A stretch of DNA of 64,000 nucleotides from an uncultured Pelagibacteraceae bacterium (GCA_902543295.1 CACBXW010000002.1:57501-121500), one strand, 5' to 3'. Counted from the first letter of the stretch, positions 11,829 through 21,267 are shown. Made by a program: numbers and translations. Notes: a model not told the origin generated them from the letters alone.

Positions 11829-13943
11829 ATGCTTAATCCATTAAACATTATTAGTAAATTTATAAAAAGTGGCAATCAAAAAGAATTAGACAGAATTCAA
11901 AAAATTGTAAAAGAGATTAATCTTAAAGAAAGTAAAGTAAGCAAATTTGAGGATAATGAATTTCCTTTAAGAACAAATGAATTTATTTCTAGATTAAAAG
12001 AAGGAGAAAAATTAAACAATATATTGCCTGAAGCATTCGCATTAGTAAGAGAAGCATCGAAAAGAATTAACAATGAGAGACACTTTGATGTTCAGTTGGT
12101 AGGGGGTATTGCGTTACATGAGAATAAGATTGCAGAGATGAAAACTGGTGAAGGCAAAACACTTACTATTGTTCTTGCTGCATACCTTAACGCATTAGAA
12201 AAAAAAGGTGTTCATATAGTCACTGTAAATGATTATCTGGCAAAAAGAGATAGTATAAATATGGGCAAAATTTACAATTTTTTAGGTTTAAGTTGTGGAT
12301 ATATAAACTCAAACCAGTCAGATGAGGAACGCAAAGAAAATTATAATAAAGATATAACTTATGCCACTAACAGCGAATTAGGTTTTGATTTTTTAAGAGA
12401 CAATATGAAATATTCAAAAAATGAGATGGTCTTGAGGAAGCATAACTTCGCAATAGTTGATGAGATTGACTCTTGTTTAATAGATGAAGCAAGAACTCCG
12501 TTGGTTATTTCTGGAGCAGCAGAAGATAAAACTATGCAATATATTGCAGTAGATAGATTGATTAAAAATTTAAAAAAAACAGACTTTGACTTAGATGAAA
12601 AAGAAAAAAATATACTTTTAACAAATGAAGGGATTGATAATGTTGAAAAAATATTTTCTGATGCTGGTATTTTAAAAAATAATAATTTTTATGACCCAGA
12701 AAATTTACATTTAGTTCATCATGTAAACCAAGCATTAAGGGCAAATTATTTATTTGAGAATGGAAGAGATTATATAGTTAAAGATAACGAAATAATTATA
12801 ATTGACGAGCAAACAGGTAGGCAATTACCAGGTAGAAGATTTGGTGATGGACTTCATCAGAGTTTAGAGGCTAAAGAAAAAATAGAAGTTAAAGCTGAAA
12901 ATCAAACACTGGCATCAATAACCTATCAAAATTTTTTTAAGTTGTATGATAAATTAGCAGGTTGTACAGGAACAGCACAAACAGAGTCTGCAGAATTTTT
13001 TGAAATTTATAACTTGCCTGTTTTACAGATACCTACCAATAAAAAAATGATAAGAAACGATCTTAATGACCAAATTTTTAGAACAGGTTTAGAAAAAGAC
13101 AATGCAATCATTCAAAAAATAAAAGAATGTAATGAAATTGGACAACCGCTTTTGGTTTTCACATCTAGCATAAATAAATCTGAGCATTACTCGAATTTGT
13201 TAGAAAAAGAGAAAATTAAACATATTGTTTTAAATGCTAAAAATCACGAGAGAGAAGCAGAAATTATTGCAAACGCAGGCAAAACAAATTCAGTAATTAT
13301 TACAACAAGTATATCGGGAAGAGGTGTTGATATTAAGTTAGGTGGACAAGATCAATCTGAAAAAGGGGATGTAAAAAAAAGGGGGGGTTTATTTGTTATT
13401 GGAACAGAAAGAATGGAAAGTAGAAGAGTTGATAATCAAGCAAGAGGACGTTCTGGAAGACAGGGAGATGAAGGAAGTTCAATATTTTTTGTAAGTTTAG
13501 AGGATGACTTGATGAGATTGTTTGGCTCAGAAACCATGAATTCAATGCTAGAAAAGCTTGGTCTTAAAGATGGTGAAAGCATTGATCATCCTTGGATAAA
13601 TAAAGCGATTGAAAGGGCTCAACAAAAAGTTGAAGCAAGAAACTTTGATATCAGAAAAACTCTTATTAAATTTGATAATGTTCTTAACGACCAAAGACAT
13701 GTAATTTTTGAACAACGAAAAAATGTAATAGATGGTAAAGAAGAAGAGAGTTATTCAGATATTTTCCTAGAAGAAGTTTTAGAAAATTTAAAAAGACAAA
13801 AAATATTATATGAAAAATCTCCTAATTCTAAAGAATTTCCAAATGCTTTAAAGCAGACTTTAGGTAAATCAATAAATGATGATGAGTTGGGTGAAATTTT
13901 AAATTCAGATCTAAAATCAATGGAAAAAAAAAATAAAGGATAA
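11829..13943 (+). CDS. secA: preprotein translocase subunit SecA, N-terminal 704 residues (frame broken)
   Basis: SecA is the ATPase that drives proteins through SecYEG. This frame holds Walker A (MKTGEGKT, about 104-111), the DEID box, the preprotein cross-linking domain, the second nucleotide-binding fold ([15 protein letters not shown] and [11 protein letters not shown]) and much of the helical scaffold. It stops early after a run of ten A (13924-13933). Skipping one A joins it without any stop to the C-terminal frame (13933-14352), giving 840 aa, a normal SecA length. Either the base is a sequencing or assembly error in the homopolymer, or polymerase slippage restores the frame. Because SecA is essential, true inactivation is unlikely. 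Confidence 0.93.
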   Translation: MLNPLNIISKFIKSGNQKELDRIQKIVKEINLKESKVSKFEDNEFPLRTNEFISRLKEGEKLNNILPEAFALVREASKRINNERHFDVQLVGGIALHENKIAEMKTGEGKTLTIVLAAYLNALEKKGVHIVTVNDYLAKRDSINMGKIYNFLGLSCGYINSNQSDEERKENYNKDITYATNSELGFDFLRDNMKYSKNEMVLRKHNFAIVDEIDSCLIDEARTPLVISGAAEDKTMQYIAVDRLIKNLKKTDFDLDEKEKNILLTNEGIDNVEKIFSDAGILKNNNFYDPENLHLVHHVNQALRANYLFENGRDYIVKDNEIIIIDEQTGRQLPGRRFGDGLHQSLEAKEKIEVKAENQTLASITYQNFFKLYDKLAGCTGTAQTESAEFFEIYNLPVLQIPTNKKMIRNDLNDQIFRTGLEKDNAIIQKIKECNEIGQPLLVFTSSINKSEHYSNLLEKEKIKHIVLNAKNHEREAEIIANAGKTNSVIITTSISGRGVDIKLGGQDQSEKGDVKKRGGLFVIGTERMESRRVDNQARGRSGRQGDEGSSIFFVSLEDDLMRLFGSETMNSMLEKLGLKDGESIDHPWINKAIERAQQKVEARNFDIRKTLIKFDNVLNDQRHVIFEQRKNVIDGKEEESYSDIFLEEVLENLKRQKILYEKSPNSKEFPNALKQTLGKSINDDELGEILNSDLKSMEKKNKG
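13924..13933 (+). other. A10 tract at the secA frame break
   Basis: Ten consecutive A after ATGG. With nine, the reading frame passes into the downstream secA frame; with ten it terminates at 13941-13943. It is a candidate transcriptional slippage site or a homopolymer sequencing error. Confidence 0.8.
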
Positions 13944-14352
13944 ATTTATAAACAACAGAGAAGAAAGAAATAATTTATTAGGCGTTGAACAAGGAAAAGA
14001 AATTGAAAAAAGAATATTGGTACAAATTATAGATCAAAATTGGAAATCACATATTCAATACCTAGAGCAATTAAGACAAGTAATTGGTTTAAGATCTTAT
14101 GGACAAAGAGATCCTTTAGTGGAGTACAAAAAAGAAGCTTTTCTATTATTTGAAAATTTACTTGGAAAATTAAAAACTGATCTTGTAACAATGCTTTTAA
14201 ATTTAAAAATAATACAAAAAGAAGAGGAAGATAATTCTCAAAAGAATGTGAAAGAAAACCTAAAATCTATTGCAAAAAGTAAAATTGGAAGAAATGAACC
14301 TTGCCCATGTGGATCTGGAAAAAAATATAAACACTGCTGCGGTGCATTATAA
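13933..14352 (+). CDS. secA: SecA C-terminal part (separate frame)
   Basis: This is the rest of SecA in the +1 frame. It includes the conserved long scaffold helix region ([20 protein letters not shown], then [18 protein letters not shown]) and the C-terminal zinc-binding SEC-C motif [14 protein letters not shown], which binds SecB or the ribosome in the family. The first in-frame ATG in this frame is at 14017, but that is internal to SecA and not a likely true start; I extend it back to the A10 junction at 13933. It is followed after one base by the convergent accA stop. Confidence 0.9.
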   Translation: MKDKFINNREERNNLLGVEQGKEIEKRILVQIIDQNWKSHIQYLEQLRQVIGLRSYGQRDPLVEYKKEAFLLFENLLGKLKTDLVTMLLNLKIIQKEEEDNSQKNVKENLKSIAKSKIGRNEPCPCGSGKKYKHCCGAL

Positions 14353-14353
14353 A

Positions 14354-15460
14354 TTAAGAAATCACTGTTAATAAAATTAATAAAAGAAGAATTGATGTAG
14401 TTAAAATAAATAATTTTTTATTCGACTTAAATTTTAAAATCAAATTTTGAAAGAGATTATGTTTAATGGTAAGATTATCTTGATACGCTGCATTAGTGGT
14501 AAAACCTTTATTCCTTCCAATATCTAAAAACTTATTCTTTCTTTGATTTAATATTTCTTCGTCATTTAATGTTAGAAATTTACTTAAGTTTCTATCAATA
14601 GCATTACGTACATTATCTAAAATAAGATCTTTATCTCGATGTGCGCCCCCCAAAGGTTCAGGTATTATTTCATCAATAATTTCTAACTTTAAAAGATCTT
14701 TTGCTGAAAGCTTCATTGCTTTCGCAGCTTCTAGAGTCTTTGTTGGATCCCGCCAAAGTATAGTTGCACATCCCTCTGGAGATATTACTGAATATATTGC
14801 ATTTTCTAACATCAATACTTTACTTGAAGAAGCTAATGCAATAGCACCACCAGAGCCTCCTTCGCCTATAATTATAGATAAAGTTGGGACAGTCAGTTGC
14901 ATAGAACATTCAATAGACTTTGCAATGGCTTCTGCCTGTCCTCTCTCTTCAGCGCCAACACCTGGGTAAGCACCTGGAGTATCAACAAAATTAATAATTG
15001 GTATTTTAAATTTATTAGCTAGATTCATTAACCTTATCGTTTTCCTGTAACCTTCTGGTCTCATCATCCCAAAATTTCTTTCAATTCTTGAGTCTAAATT
15101 TTCACCTTTTTCCTGTCCAATTACTAAAACTGACTTAGAATTAAACTTACCAAAACCACAAATTACCGATTTATCTTCTCCATAAAATCTATCTCCTGAA
15201 AGTGAAATAAATTCATCAAATAAATTATCTATAAAGAATTTTGATTTAGGTCTATCCTCGTGTCTTGCAACCAATGTCGTCTGCCATGCATCAAGATTTG
15301 AATATACATCTTTAAGTTTTTTATCTATTTCATTTTGTAATTCAGTTATTTTAGTTGTATCAACTTCTGAAAGACCGTCTTGATTGTAAGGATCTTTTAA
15401 TTTATCTAGTTCTAATTCTAAGTTTTTGATATCAGTCTCAAAATTTAAATAATTTTTCAT
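14354..15460 (-). CDS. accA: acetyl-CoA carboxylase carboxyltransferase subunit alpha, with C-terminal membrane tail
   Basis: AccA with AccD moves carboxyl from carboxybiotin to acetyl-CoA, making malonyl-CoA for fatty acid synthesis. Residues 1-320 align with ordinary AccA (about 319 aa): LDAWQTTLVARHEDRP, FDEFISLSGDR, RPEGYRKTIRLM, DTPGAYPGVGAEERGQAEAI and GEGGSGGAIA. After the usual end (FLDIGRNK, about 311-318) there is an extra tail of some 50 residues finishing in a strongly hydrophobic stretch (about 349-368) preceded by lysines, which looks like a C-terminal membrane anchor. That is unusual for a soluble enzyme. accD lies elsewhere in the window (37003-37935). Confidence 0.94.
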   Translation of the reverse strand: MKNYLNFETDIKNLELELDKLKDPYNQDGLSEVDTTKITELQNEIDKKLKDVYSNLDAWQTTLVARHEDRPKSKFFIDNLFDEFISLSGDRFYGEDKSVICGFGKFNSKSVLVIGQEKGENLDSRIERNFGMMRPEGYRKTIRLMNLANKFKIPIINFVDTPGAYPGVGAEERGQAEAIAKSIECSMQLTVPTLSIIIGEGGSGGAIALASSSKVLMLENAIYSVISPEGCATILWRDPTKTLEAAKAMKLSAKDLLKLEIIDEIIPEPLGGAHRDKDLILDNVRNAIDRNLSKFLTLNDEEILNQRKNKFLDIGRNKGFTTNAAYQDNLTIKHNLFQNLILKFKSNKKLFILTTSILLLLILLTVIS

Positions 15461-15608
15461 TGCTCTATTATATATAATTTTTAGGCGATAAAATGATCAA
15501 ATTTTAAAAATTATATTTTTTTCAGAAGAAAAATAACATTTTTTCAAATAAATTAATGACATAATTTATTGATTGTCATATACAACGATTTCTAAATTTA
15601 TAAAAATT

Positions 15609-17759
15609 ATGAGTAATTCATTTATTAAGATTAACACTTTATCTGTTTCTAAAGATTTAGATGATTTTGTGAAAAATGAACTTCTTCCAGGATTAGACAT
15701 TAACGAAAAAGATTTCTGGGATGGATTTGATAAAAGTATTAACGAACTTGCTCCAATTAATAAAAAGTTATTAGAAATTCGTGAAACTCTTCAATCTGAA
15801 ATTGATTTATGGTTAAAAAAAAATAGAAATGGAGAATTTAATCATCAAGAGTATAAAAATTTTTTAAAAGAGATTGGATATTTAAAAGAAGAAGGAAATG
15901 ATTTTAAAATAGATACCAAAAAGCTTGATAGTGAAATTTCAAGTATTGCAGGTCCTCAACTTGTCGTTCCTATAATGAACTCTAGGTATACATTAAATGC
16001 AGCTAATGCAAGATGGGTAAGTCTTTATGATAGTCTATATGGAACAGATTTAATTGAATCCGAAGAGACTGGTAGTCAAAAATATGACCCTCTGAGAGGA
16101 CAAGACGTAATAAAATTTGCTCGTAATTTTCTAAATGATCACTTCTCTATCAATGGAATTCATTGGAAAGATATAAATGGATTTAAAATAGAGGGAAGTA
16201 ACTTAAAAATATTAAAAGACAATAAAGAGTTTGAGTTAGTAGATAAAAATAAATTTATTGGATACAGAGGAGACACTAATAATCCAACAACAATAATTTT
16301 AGAAAACAATAATTTAAAAATTGAGATAATAATTAATCCTAAAGCTTTTAGCGCTGTTCAAGATGCTGCGGGAATAAGTGACATAATTATAGAGTCTGCA
16401 ATATCTACAATATGTGACAACGAAGATAGTGTTGCTGCAGTAGACTCAGAAGATAAAATTTTATGTTACAGAAATTGGTTAGGTTTGATGAAAGGAACTC
16501 TAAAATCTGTCTTTGAAAAAGATGGAAAAACTTTAGAAAGAAAACTTAATCCAGATAGAAGTTATATTTCAAAAGATAATAAAAAAGAGAAGTTACATGG
16601 TAGAAGCTTACTTTTAATTAGAAATGTTGGCCATCTAATGACCAATTCAGCAATTATTTTAGAAGATGGTTCTGAAATCCCAGAAGGTATTATGGATGCA
16701 TTTATTACAACTGCTGCAGCAATTCATGATTTAAAAAGAAAAGGTAACTCAAGAACAGGTTCTATATATATTGTAAAACCAAAAATGCATGGACCTGAGG
16801 AGACTGCTTTTACAGATAAAATATTTACTAGAGTTGAAGAAGTATTAAAGCTTGAAAAGAATACAATTAAATGTGGCATTATGGATGAGGAAAGAAGAAC
16901 TTCTGTAAACTTGAAAGAATGTATTAGAACATTAAAAAGCAGGGTTTTTTTCATTAATACAGGTTTTTTGGATAGAACTGGGGATGAAATGCATACATCA
17001 ATGGAAGCAGGTCCAATGATAAAAAAAGGTGACATGAAAAAATCAAAGTGGATAGCTGCATACGAAAATAACAACGTTAACGTTGGTTTAAAATGTGGAT
17101 TTTCAGGTGTTGCTCAAATAGGTAAAGGTATGTGGGCAATGCCAGATAAAATGAAAGACATGATAGATCAAAAAATATCACATCTAGAAGCTGGTGCAAA
17201 TTGTGCTTGGGTACCATCCCCTACTGCAGCTTCTTTACATGCAATGCACTATCATAAAGTAGATATTTTTGAACAACATAAAGAATTACAAAGTAATAAA
17301 ATAGATTATATTGATAATTTGTTAACGATCCCAATAGCAGACAGACCAAATTGGAGCAAAGAAGAAATAAATAATGAATTGTGTAACTCAGCTCAAACTA
17401 TTTTAGGTTATGTAGTAAGGTGGGTAGATCAAGGAATAGGATGCTCTAAAGTTCCAGATATAAATAATGTTGGATTAATGGAGGATAGAGCAACACTAAG
17501 AATATCTTCACAACATATAGCTAATTGGCTACATCATGGTATTTGCTCAAATAGACAAGTTTTAGAAATTCTTAAAAAAATGGCAAAGATAGTTGATAAA
17601 CAAAATGAAGGAGATCCACAATATCAAAACATGTCTCCAAATTACGACAAATCAATATCTTTTAAGGCAGCATGTGAATTGATTTTCCACGGCAAGTCAC
17701 AACCATCGGGTTATACCGAACCTCTACTGCATTTAAATAGGTTAATTAAAAAAAGTTAA
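15609..17759 (+). CDS. glcB: malate synthase G
   Basis: Condenses glyoxylate with acetyl-CoA to malate in the glyoxylate and glycolate routes. I start at the ATG at 15609 (716 aa; E. coli GlcB has 723), because MSNSFIKINTLSVSKDLDDF matches the family N-terminus; the longer reading uses a TTG at 15573 and adds 12 unrelated residues. Family motifs include GPQLVVPIMNSRYTLNAANA, the TIM-barrel segments DSEDKILCYRNWLGLMKG and GFLDRTGDEMHTSMEAGPM, and the C-terminal plug near SPNYDKSISFKAACELIFHG. No isocitrate lyase is adjacent. The 148-nt upstream gap shows no glycine-riboswitch-like conserved core, although such an element has been reported upstream of malate synthase in SAR11. Confidence 0.95.
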   Translation: MSNSFIKINTLSVSKDLDDFVKNELLPGLDINEKDFWDGFDKSINELAPINKKLLEIRETLQSEIDLWLKKNRNGEFNHQEYKNFLKEIGYLKEEGNDFKIDTKKLDSEISSIAGPQLVVPIMNSRYTLNAANARWVSLYDSLYGTDLIESEETGSQKYDPLRGQDVIKFARNFLNDHFSINGIHWKDINGFKIEGSNLKILKDNKEFELVDKNKFIGYRGDTNNPTTIILENNNLKIEIIINPKAFSAVQDAAGISDIIIESAISTICDNEDSVAAVDSEDKILCYRNWLGLMKGTLKSVFEKDGKTLERKLNPDRSYISKDNKKEKLHGRSLLLIRNVGHLMTNSAIILEDGSEIPEGIMDAFITTAAAIHDLKRKGNSRTGSIYIVKPKMHGPEETAFTDKIFTRVEEVLKLEKNTIKCGIMDEERRTSVNLKECIRTLKSRVFFINTGFLDRTGDEMHTSMEAGPMIKKGDMKKSKWIAAYENNNVNVGLKCGFSGVAQIGKGMWAMPDKMKDMIDQKISHLEAGANCAWVPSPTAASLHAMHYHKVDIFEQHKELQSNKIDYIDNLLTIPIADRPNWSKEEINNELCNSAQTILGYVVRWVDQGIGCSKVPDINNVGLMEDRATLRISSQHIANWLHHGICSNRQVLEILKKMAKIVDKQNEGDPQYQNMSPNYDKSISFKAACELIFHGKSQPSGYTEPLLHLNRLIKKS

Positions 17760-17767
17760 TTACTAAT

Positions 17768-18370
17768 TTATAAATCTTTTCTATTTTTAAAAGCAGATAT
17801 AAGCGTTCCGTCATCTGATGTTTCGATTTCTCCACCAACTGGCAAACCTTGAGCTAATTTCGATATTTTTACATTTATATTTTTTAAGCTGTCCTGAATA
17901 TAAAAAGCGGTAGTTTGTCCTTCAACAGTAGCACTAGTTGCTAAAATTACTTCATCAATATTATCATTTTTTATTCTTTCTATCAGAGAATTAATAAGCA
18001 AATTTTCTCTATTATTTCCGTTAGTGCTATCAGAGATCGTGCCTCCTAGAATATGATAGTAGCCTTGATAAATAGATGAGCTTTCTATTGCCCATTGATC
18101 CGAAATGTTTTCAACAACACATATTATGCTAAATTTTTTATTTTTGTCTTCGCAATTATTGCAGGGATTACTATTAGATTTTAATGTTCCACAAATTTTG
18201 CAACGTTCAATATTTTTAAACACATCACTCAGATTATTAGCCAAAGGTCTTAATATTTCTTGACGATTATTGATCATTTTTAAAATTATTCTTTTTGCAG
18301 ACTTTGGTCCAAGACCTGGTAATTTAGATATTAATTTAATTAAATTTTCTATTTCAGGGAGATTTTGCAT
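17768..18370 (-). CDS. recR: recombination mediator protein RecR
   Basis: RecR works with RecF and RecO to load RecA on gapped DNA. The 200-aa protein has the N-terminal helix-hairpin-helix (KLPGLGPKSAKRI), a four-cysteine zinc motif (CKIC and CNNC, about 57-72), the Toprim domain (IICVVENISDQWAIE to VEGQTTAFYI) and the C-terminal Walker-B-like segment near LAQGLPVGGEIETSDDGTL. It follows ybaB by 4 nt in the classical dnaX-ybaB-recR order. Confidence 0.96.
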   Translation of the reverse strand: MQNLPEIENLIKLISKLPGLGPKSAKRIILKMINNRQEILRPLANNLSDVFKNIERCKICGTLKSNSNPCNNCEDKNKKFSIICVVENISDQWAIESSSIYQGYYHILGGTISDSTNGNNRENLLINSLIERIKNDNIDEVILATSATVEGQTTAFYIQDSLKNINVKISKLAQGLPVGGEIETSDDGTLISAFKNRKDL

Positions 18371-18374
18371 TCAA

Positions 18375-18692
18375 TTACAAAGGCCATTTAAATCCAGGCA
18401 CACCCAATCCACCAGTTGCTTTAGATATTTCTTCGGTAGTTTTTGATTTTAATTTGTTTTTGGCATCATTATGTGCGGCAGTGATTAAATCCTGAATTAT
18501 CTCTTTATCTTCTTTCAGTACTTTATCACTTAATAAAATTTTGGTCATTTCTCCATCTCCGTTAAGTGTAATTTTAACCACATCCCCACCAGACACACCA
18601 TCAACTTCAATTTTTTTTAGATTTTCCTGACTTTCTTTCATTTTCTTTTCTATCTCTTTTGCTTTTTCAAGAATTTTATTAAAATCAGTCAT
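18375..18692 (-). CDS. YbaB/EbfC family nucleoid-associated protein
   Basis: A small DNA-binding protein family of about 105-110 aa that sits between dnaX and recR in many bacteria. I start at the ATG at 18692 (MTDFNKILEKAKEIEKKMKE, 105 aa); an upstream TTG would add six residues. The family core is visible: VDGVSGGDVVKITLNGDGEM and the C-terminal GGLGVPGFKWPL. The start overlaps the end of dnaX by 8 nt, so translation is probably coupled. Confidence 0.92.
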   Translation of the reverse strand: MTDFNKILEKAKEIEKKMKESQENLKKIEVDGVSGGDVVKITLNGDGEMTKILLSDKVLKEDKEIIQDLITAAHNDAKNKLKSKTTEEISKATGGLGVPGFKWPL

Positions 18693-20295
18693 CTTTTTTT
18701 TCAATATCAATTAATTTAATATCGGGAAGTACTTTCAATAGATTTTGATATTCATTTGAGCCTTCATATTCTTTGATATTTTTTTTTTTAAGATCATTTT
18801 TTTTCTCTTTTTCACTCATCTCACCTTTTTCTTTTGAAAAGGAAATTAGCCACCGGGTTTTAGTCCAATCATACAATTTTTCAGATAAATCTTTTATAAA
18901 ACTTTTATTTAATTTATCATTAAAAGAAATTTCGATATTCATATTTGAAAAAGATACTAAGTTTACATTATTTTCTAATTCGTATTTTAGTTTCATCTCT
19001 TTTTTTTCAAAGCACATTTTAATTAAATCGTTTAAACTGTTGATCTCTAACATATTTTTTTTTTCATTTTTTTTTTCTTCTTGTGTAATATTTTTAATTT
19101 GGTTAATTGCATCTTTATTTATTTTATTTTTCAGATCTACATTTTTTATTGGAGCTTTGATTTGCTCATATTGCTTATTATCCTGAACTAAATTTCTTTT
19201 TTTTAAATAGGTTAACTGAACAAGAAACATCTCAACTAATAAATTTGGATTAGCAACTATATTTATTTCTTTTAAAGTTTTTAGGGTAAATTCCCAAAAT
19301 AAAATTAAAGCATTTTTTTCTATTTCTTTTGATAAAGAAGTTATTTTTTTGTAATCACTATCATTCAAATTAAAATTATTTCCATCATTTTGTATGTGAG
19401 AAATATTCTTTAAATAATATAATATTTCCAAGAAATCATTTAAAAATATGTTTGGTTCAATGCCTGAATTGTATAACTTCCTGTAACGATCAATTATTTT
19501 TTCTTCATCACCTAAAAAAATTATTTCTAATAACTCTATGTATGCACTTCTATTGACATAGCCAAATATCTTTTGAGCTTCCTCAAATGTTAGCAAATTA
19601 TCGTTATTAGAAATAGTTGCTCTATCTAGTAAAGATAATGCATCCCTAACAGAACCTTCTGATAATTTGACTATTAATTTAATTGCATTATCCTCAACAC
19701 TTCTTTTTTCTTTTATTGTTATATTTTTTAAATAAACAAAAAGTTCTTCAGACTTAATTCTAGATAAATCATATCTTTGACACCTGGATATAACAGTAAT
19801 AGGAATTTTTTTTACTTCAGTAGTTGCAAAAATAAATTTTAAATACTTTGGAGGTTCTTCCAATGTTTTGAGTAATGCATTAAATGCCTGCTTACTTAGC
19901 ATATGTACTTCATCAATTATAAAAATTTTAAACTTCGCAACTGTTGGTGAATATCTAGAAAATTCTATTAGCTCCCTTACATCATCTACTCCTGTTTTGC
20001 TTGCTGCATCCATTTCAAGAACATCAATATGATTTGAATTTGCTATAGGTTCACAATGGCTGCATTTTTTTTTACACTTCCCTTCGAGTGCTTGCTCACA
20101 GTTCAATGCTTTGGCTACAATTCTTGCAAATGTGGTCTTTCCAATTCCCCTAATGCCTGTAAACAAAAAAGCATTAGCTGAACTATTATTTTTAATAGAA
20201 TTATAAATTGTAGTTGCAATTTCCTCATGCCCTATCAAGTCTTGAAATGTTTGAGGTCTATATTTTAATGCCAGAACTTGAGATTTTATTTTCAT
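18685..20295 (-). CDS. dnaX: DNA polymerase III subunit gamma/tau
   Basis: The clamp-loader ATPase. Motifs: KYRPQTFQDLIGHE near the N-terminus, Walker A (GIRGIGKTT), a four-cysteine zinc module (CEQALEGKCKKKCSHC), Walker B box with DEVHM and the LLKTLEEPP and SRC sensor motifs. I choose the ATG at 20295 (536 aa, MKIKSQVLALKYRP); a start at 20328 would lie inside the SRP RNA. Two adjacent in-frame A10 tracts (19055-19064 and 19067-19076, coding strand) occur about residues 405-414; slippage there would end translation at once or within about 16 codons, giving a gamma-like form of roughly 415 aa. Overlaps ybaB. Confidence 0.95.
   Translation of the reverse strand: MKIKSQVLALKYRPQTFQDLIGHEEIATTIYNSIKNNSSANAFLFTGIRGIGKTTFARIVAKALNCEQALEGKCKKKCSHCEPIANSNHIDVLEMDAASKTGVDDVRELIEFSRYSPTVAKFKIFIIDEVHMLSKQAFNALLKTLEEPPKYLKFIFATTEVKKIPITVISRCQRYDLSRIKSEELFVYLKNITIKEKRSVEDNAIKLIVKLSEGSVRDALSLLDRATISNNDNLLTFEEAQKIFGYVNRSAYIELLEIIFLGDEEKIIDRYRKLYNSGIEPNIFLNDFLEILYYLKNISHIQNDGNNFNLNDSDYKKITSLSKEIEKNALILFWEFTLKTLKEINIVANPNLLVEMFLVQLTYLKKRNLVQDNKQYEQIKAPIKNVDLKNKINKDAINQIKNITQEEKKNEKKNMLEINSLNDLIKMCFEKKEMKLKYELENNVNLVSFSNMNIEISFNDKLNKSFIKDLSEKLYDWTKTRWLISFSKEKGEMSEKEKKNDLKKKNIKEYEGSNEYQNLLKVLPDIKLIDIEKKDD
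19055..19076 (-). other. twin A10 tracts in dnaX, candidate slippage site
   Basis: On the coding strand ten A, then TG, then ten A, all in frame as Glu-Lys-Lys-Asn repeated. Losing one A in the second tract gives ATA TGT TAG, an immediate stop; gaining one gives a stop after about 16 codons. Thermus dnaX uses a comparable A-tract to make its short gamma product. Use here is inferred. Confidence 0.45.
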
Positions 20296-20299
20296 AATA

Positions 20300-20387
20300 G
20301 GAGACCAACCAACCTGGAAAAAACTCATTACCCTTGCTCTTTTTCAAGTCTGGGGGAGTTCATGGTAATCCCACCTGGAAGGCCTCC
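20300..20387 (-). ncRNA. ffs: signal recognition particle RNA (small bacterial, 4.5S type)
   Basis: The minus strand has the diagnostic SRP helix 8: TGAACTCCCCCAG, then a GAAA loop, then AGAGCAAGGGTAA. This lines up base for base with the bacterial consensus around CAGGTCCGGAAGGAAGCA. The tetraloop is GAAA in place of the common GGAA but is still GNRA. The ends close with GGAGGCC (20381-20387) pairing to GGTCTCC (20300-20306), giving an 88-nt RNA. Its place immediately upstream of dnaX matches other bacteria. It would bind the Ffh protein for cotranslational targeting. Confidence 0.88.
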
Positions 20388-20432
20388 AAATGTATTATAA
20401 CAATAATTTTTTCTAATCCACAATAAAGTTAA

Positions 20433-21263
20433 TTATTTTTTTTCTCTAAATTCATGTGCTTTATAAACACCTAGGACGTGCATATCTTCACAGTGGAAAG
20501 CAAGCTCTTCTAGTGAATTTTTTATTTTTTTATCATCCAAATGTCCATCAATATCACATAAAAAAAAGAATGACGAAAATGAATTTTTTTCTGGGAAACT
20601 TTGAAGTTTCGTCATATTAACTCCATTAATAGCAAAACCGGACAAAGCAGAATACAAAGCTGCCGGCCTCTCTCTAAGTTTAAATAGTAATGATGTAATG
20701 AAATTATTTTTATCAATTTCTGGCTGAATTATATCTTTACCCATTATCAGAAATCTTGTGTAGTTATCATTAACATCCTGAATATTTTCTTGTAAAATTT
20801 CTAAATCATAAATTTTAGCACTTAATTTTGATGCAATTGCAGCTTTTGTTTTATCTTTCTCTTCAGAAATATATTTTGCAGAACCTGCAGTATCAGCTCT
20901 AACATTGGCAGAAAATTTATTTTTTTTAATAAATTCTGAAGCTTGACTTAACGCTTGAGCATGGGAATAAACATTTTTAATTTCTTTTAATTTTGATCCT
21001 TTTATACCAATTAAGTTATGATTGATTGGGTAAAAAAATTCTTCATAAATATTTAACCGATGTTTAAAAATTAAATATTCTACTCCAATGTTTCCTGTAG
21101 TTTTGTTGGACTCTGGTATGATTGCTCTAATATTGCTATCTTTATGTGCTTTTTCAAAACATTCATCGAAAGTTTTGCAAGGAATAGTCTCTATATTCGG
21201 AAACATATGTTTTGCACAACTTTCACTATAACTTCCAGCAATTCCTTGGTAAACAATTTTCAT
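20433..21263 (-). CDS. pheA: prephenate dehydratase
   Basis: Converts prephenate to phenylpyruvate for phenylalanine synthesis. The 276-aa monofunctional form starts MKIVYQGIAGSYSE and contains the catalytic TRF motif (NYTRFLIMGK) near residue 165 and a C-terminal ACT domain (about 190-270; RPAALYSALSGFAINGVNMT). The Phe-binding ESRP element of the ACT domain reads QSFP here; alphaproteobacterial enzymes often deviate at this site, so regulation may differ. No chorismate mutase fusion. It lies 4 nt after kdsB on the same strand, an arrangement seen in other Alphaproteobacteria. Confidence 0.94.
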   Translation of the reverse strand: MKIVYQGIAGSYSESCAKHMFPNIETIPCKTFDECFEKAHKDSNIRAIIPESNKTTGNIGVEYLIFKHRLNIYEEFFYPINHNLIGIKGSKLKEIKNVYSHAQALSQASEFIKKNKFSANVRADTAGSAKYISEEKDKTKAAIASKLSAKIYDLEILQENIQDVNDNYTRFLIMGKDIIQPEIDKNNFITSLLFKLRERPAALYSALSGFAINGVNMTKLQSFPEKNSFSSFFFLCDIDGHLDDKKIKNSLEELAFHCEDMHVLGVYKAHEFREKK

Positions 21264-21267
21264 ATTG

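Noticed and set aside
14017..14019. ATG as start of an independent 111-aa SEC-C protein
   Set aside because: The sequence is continuous with SecA when one A is removed; preceding codons in the same frame also match SecA.
15573..15608. TTG-started extension of malate synthase
   Set aside because: The family N-terminus fits the ATG at 15609 and the extension has no similarity.
20296..20328. Extra 11 N-terminal codons for DnaX
   Set aside because: They are inside the 3' arm of the SRP RNA; the DnaX family begins at KYRPQTF, close to the ATG at 20295.
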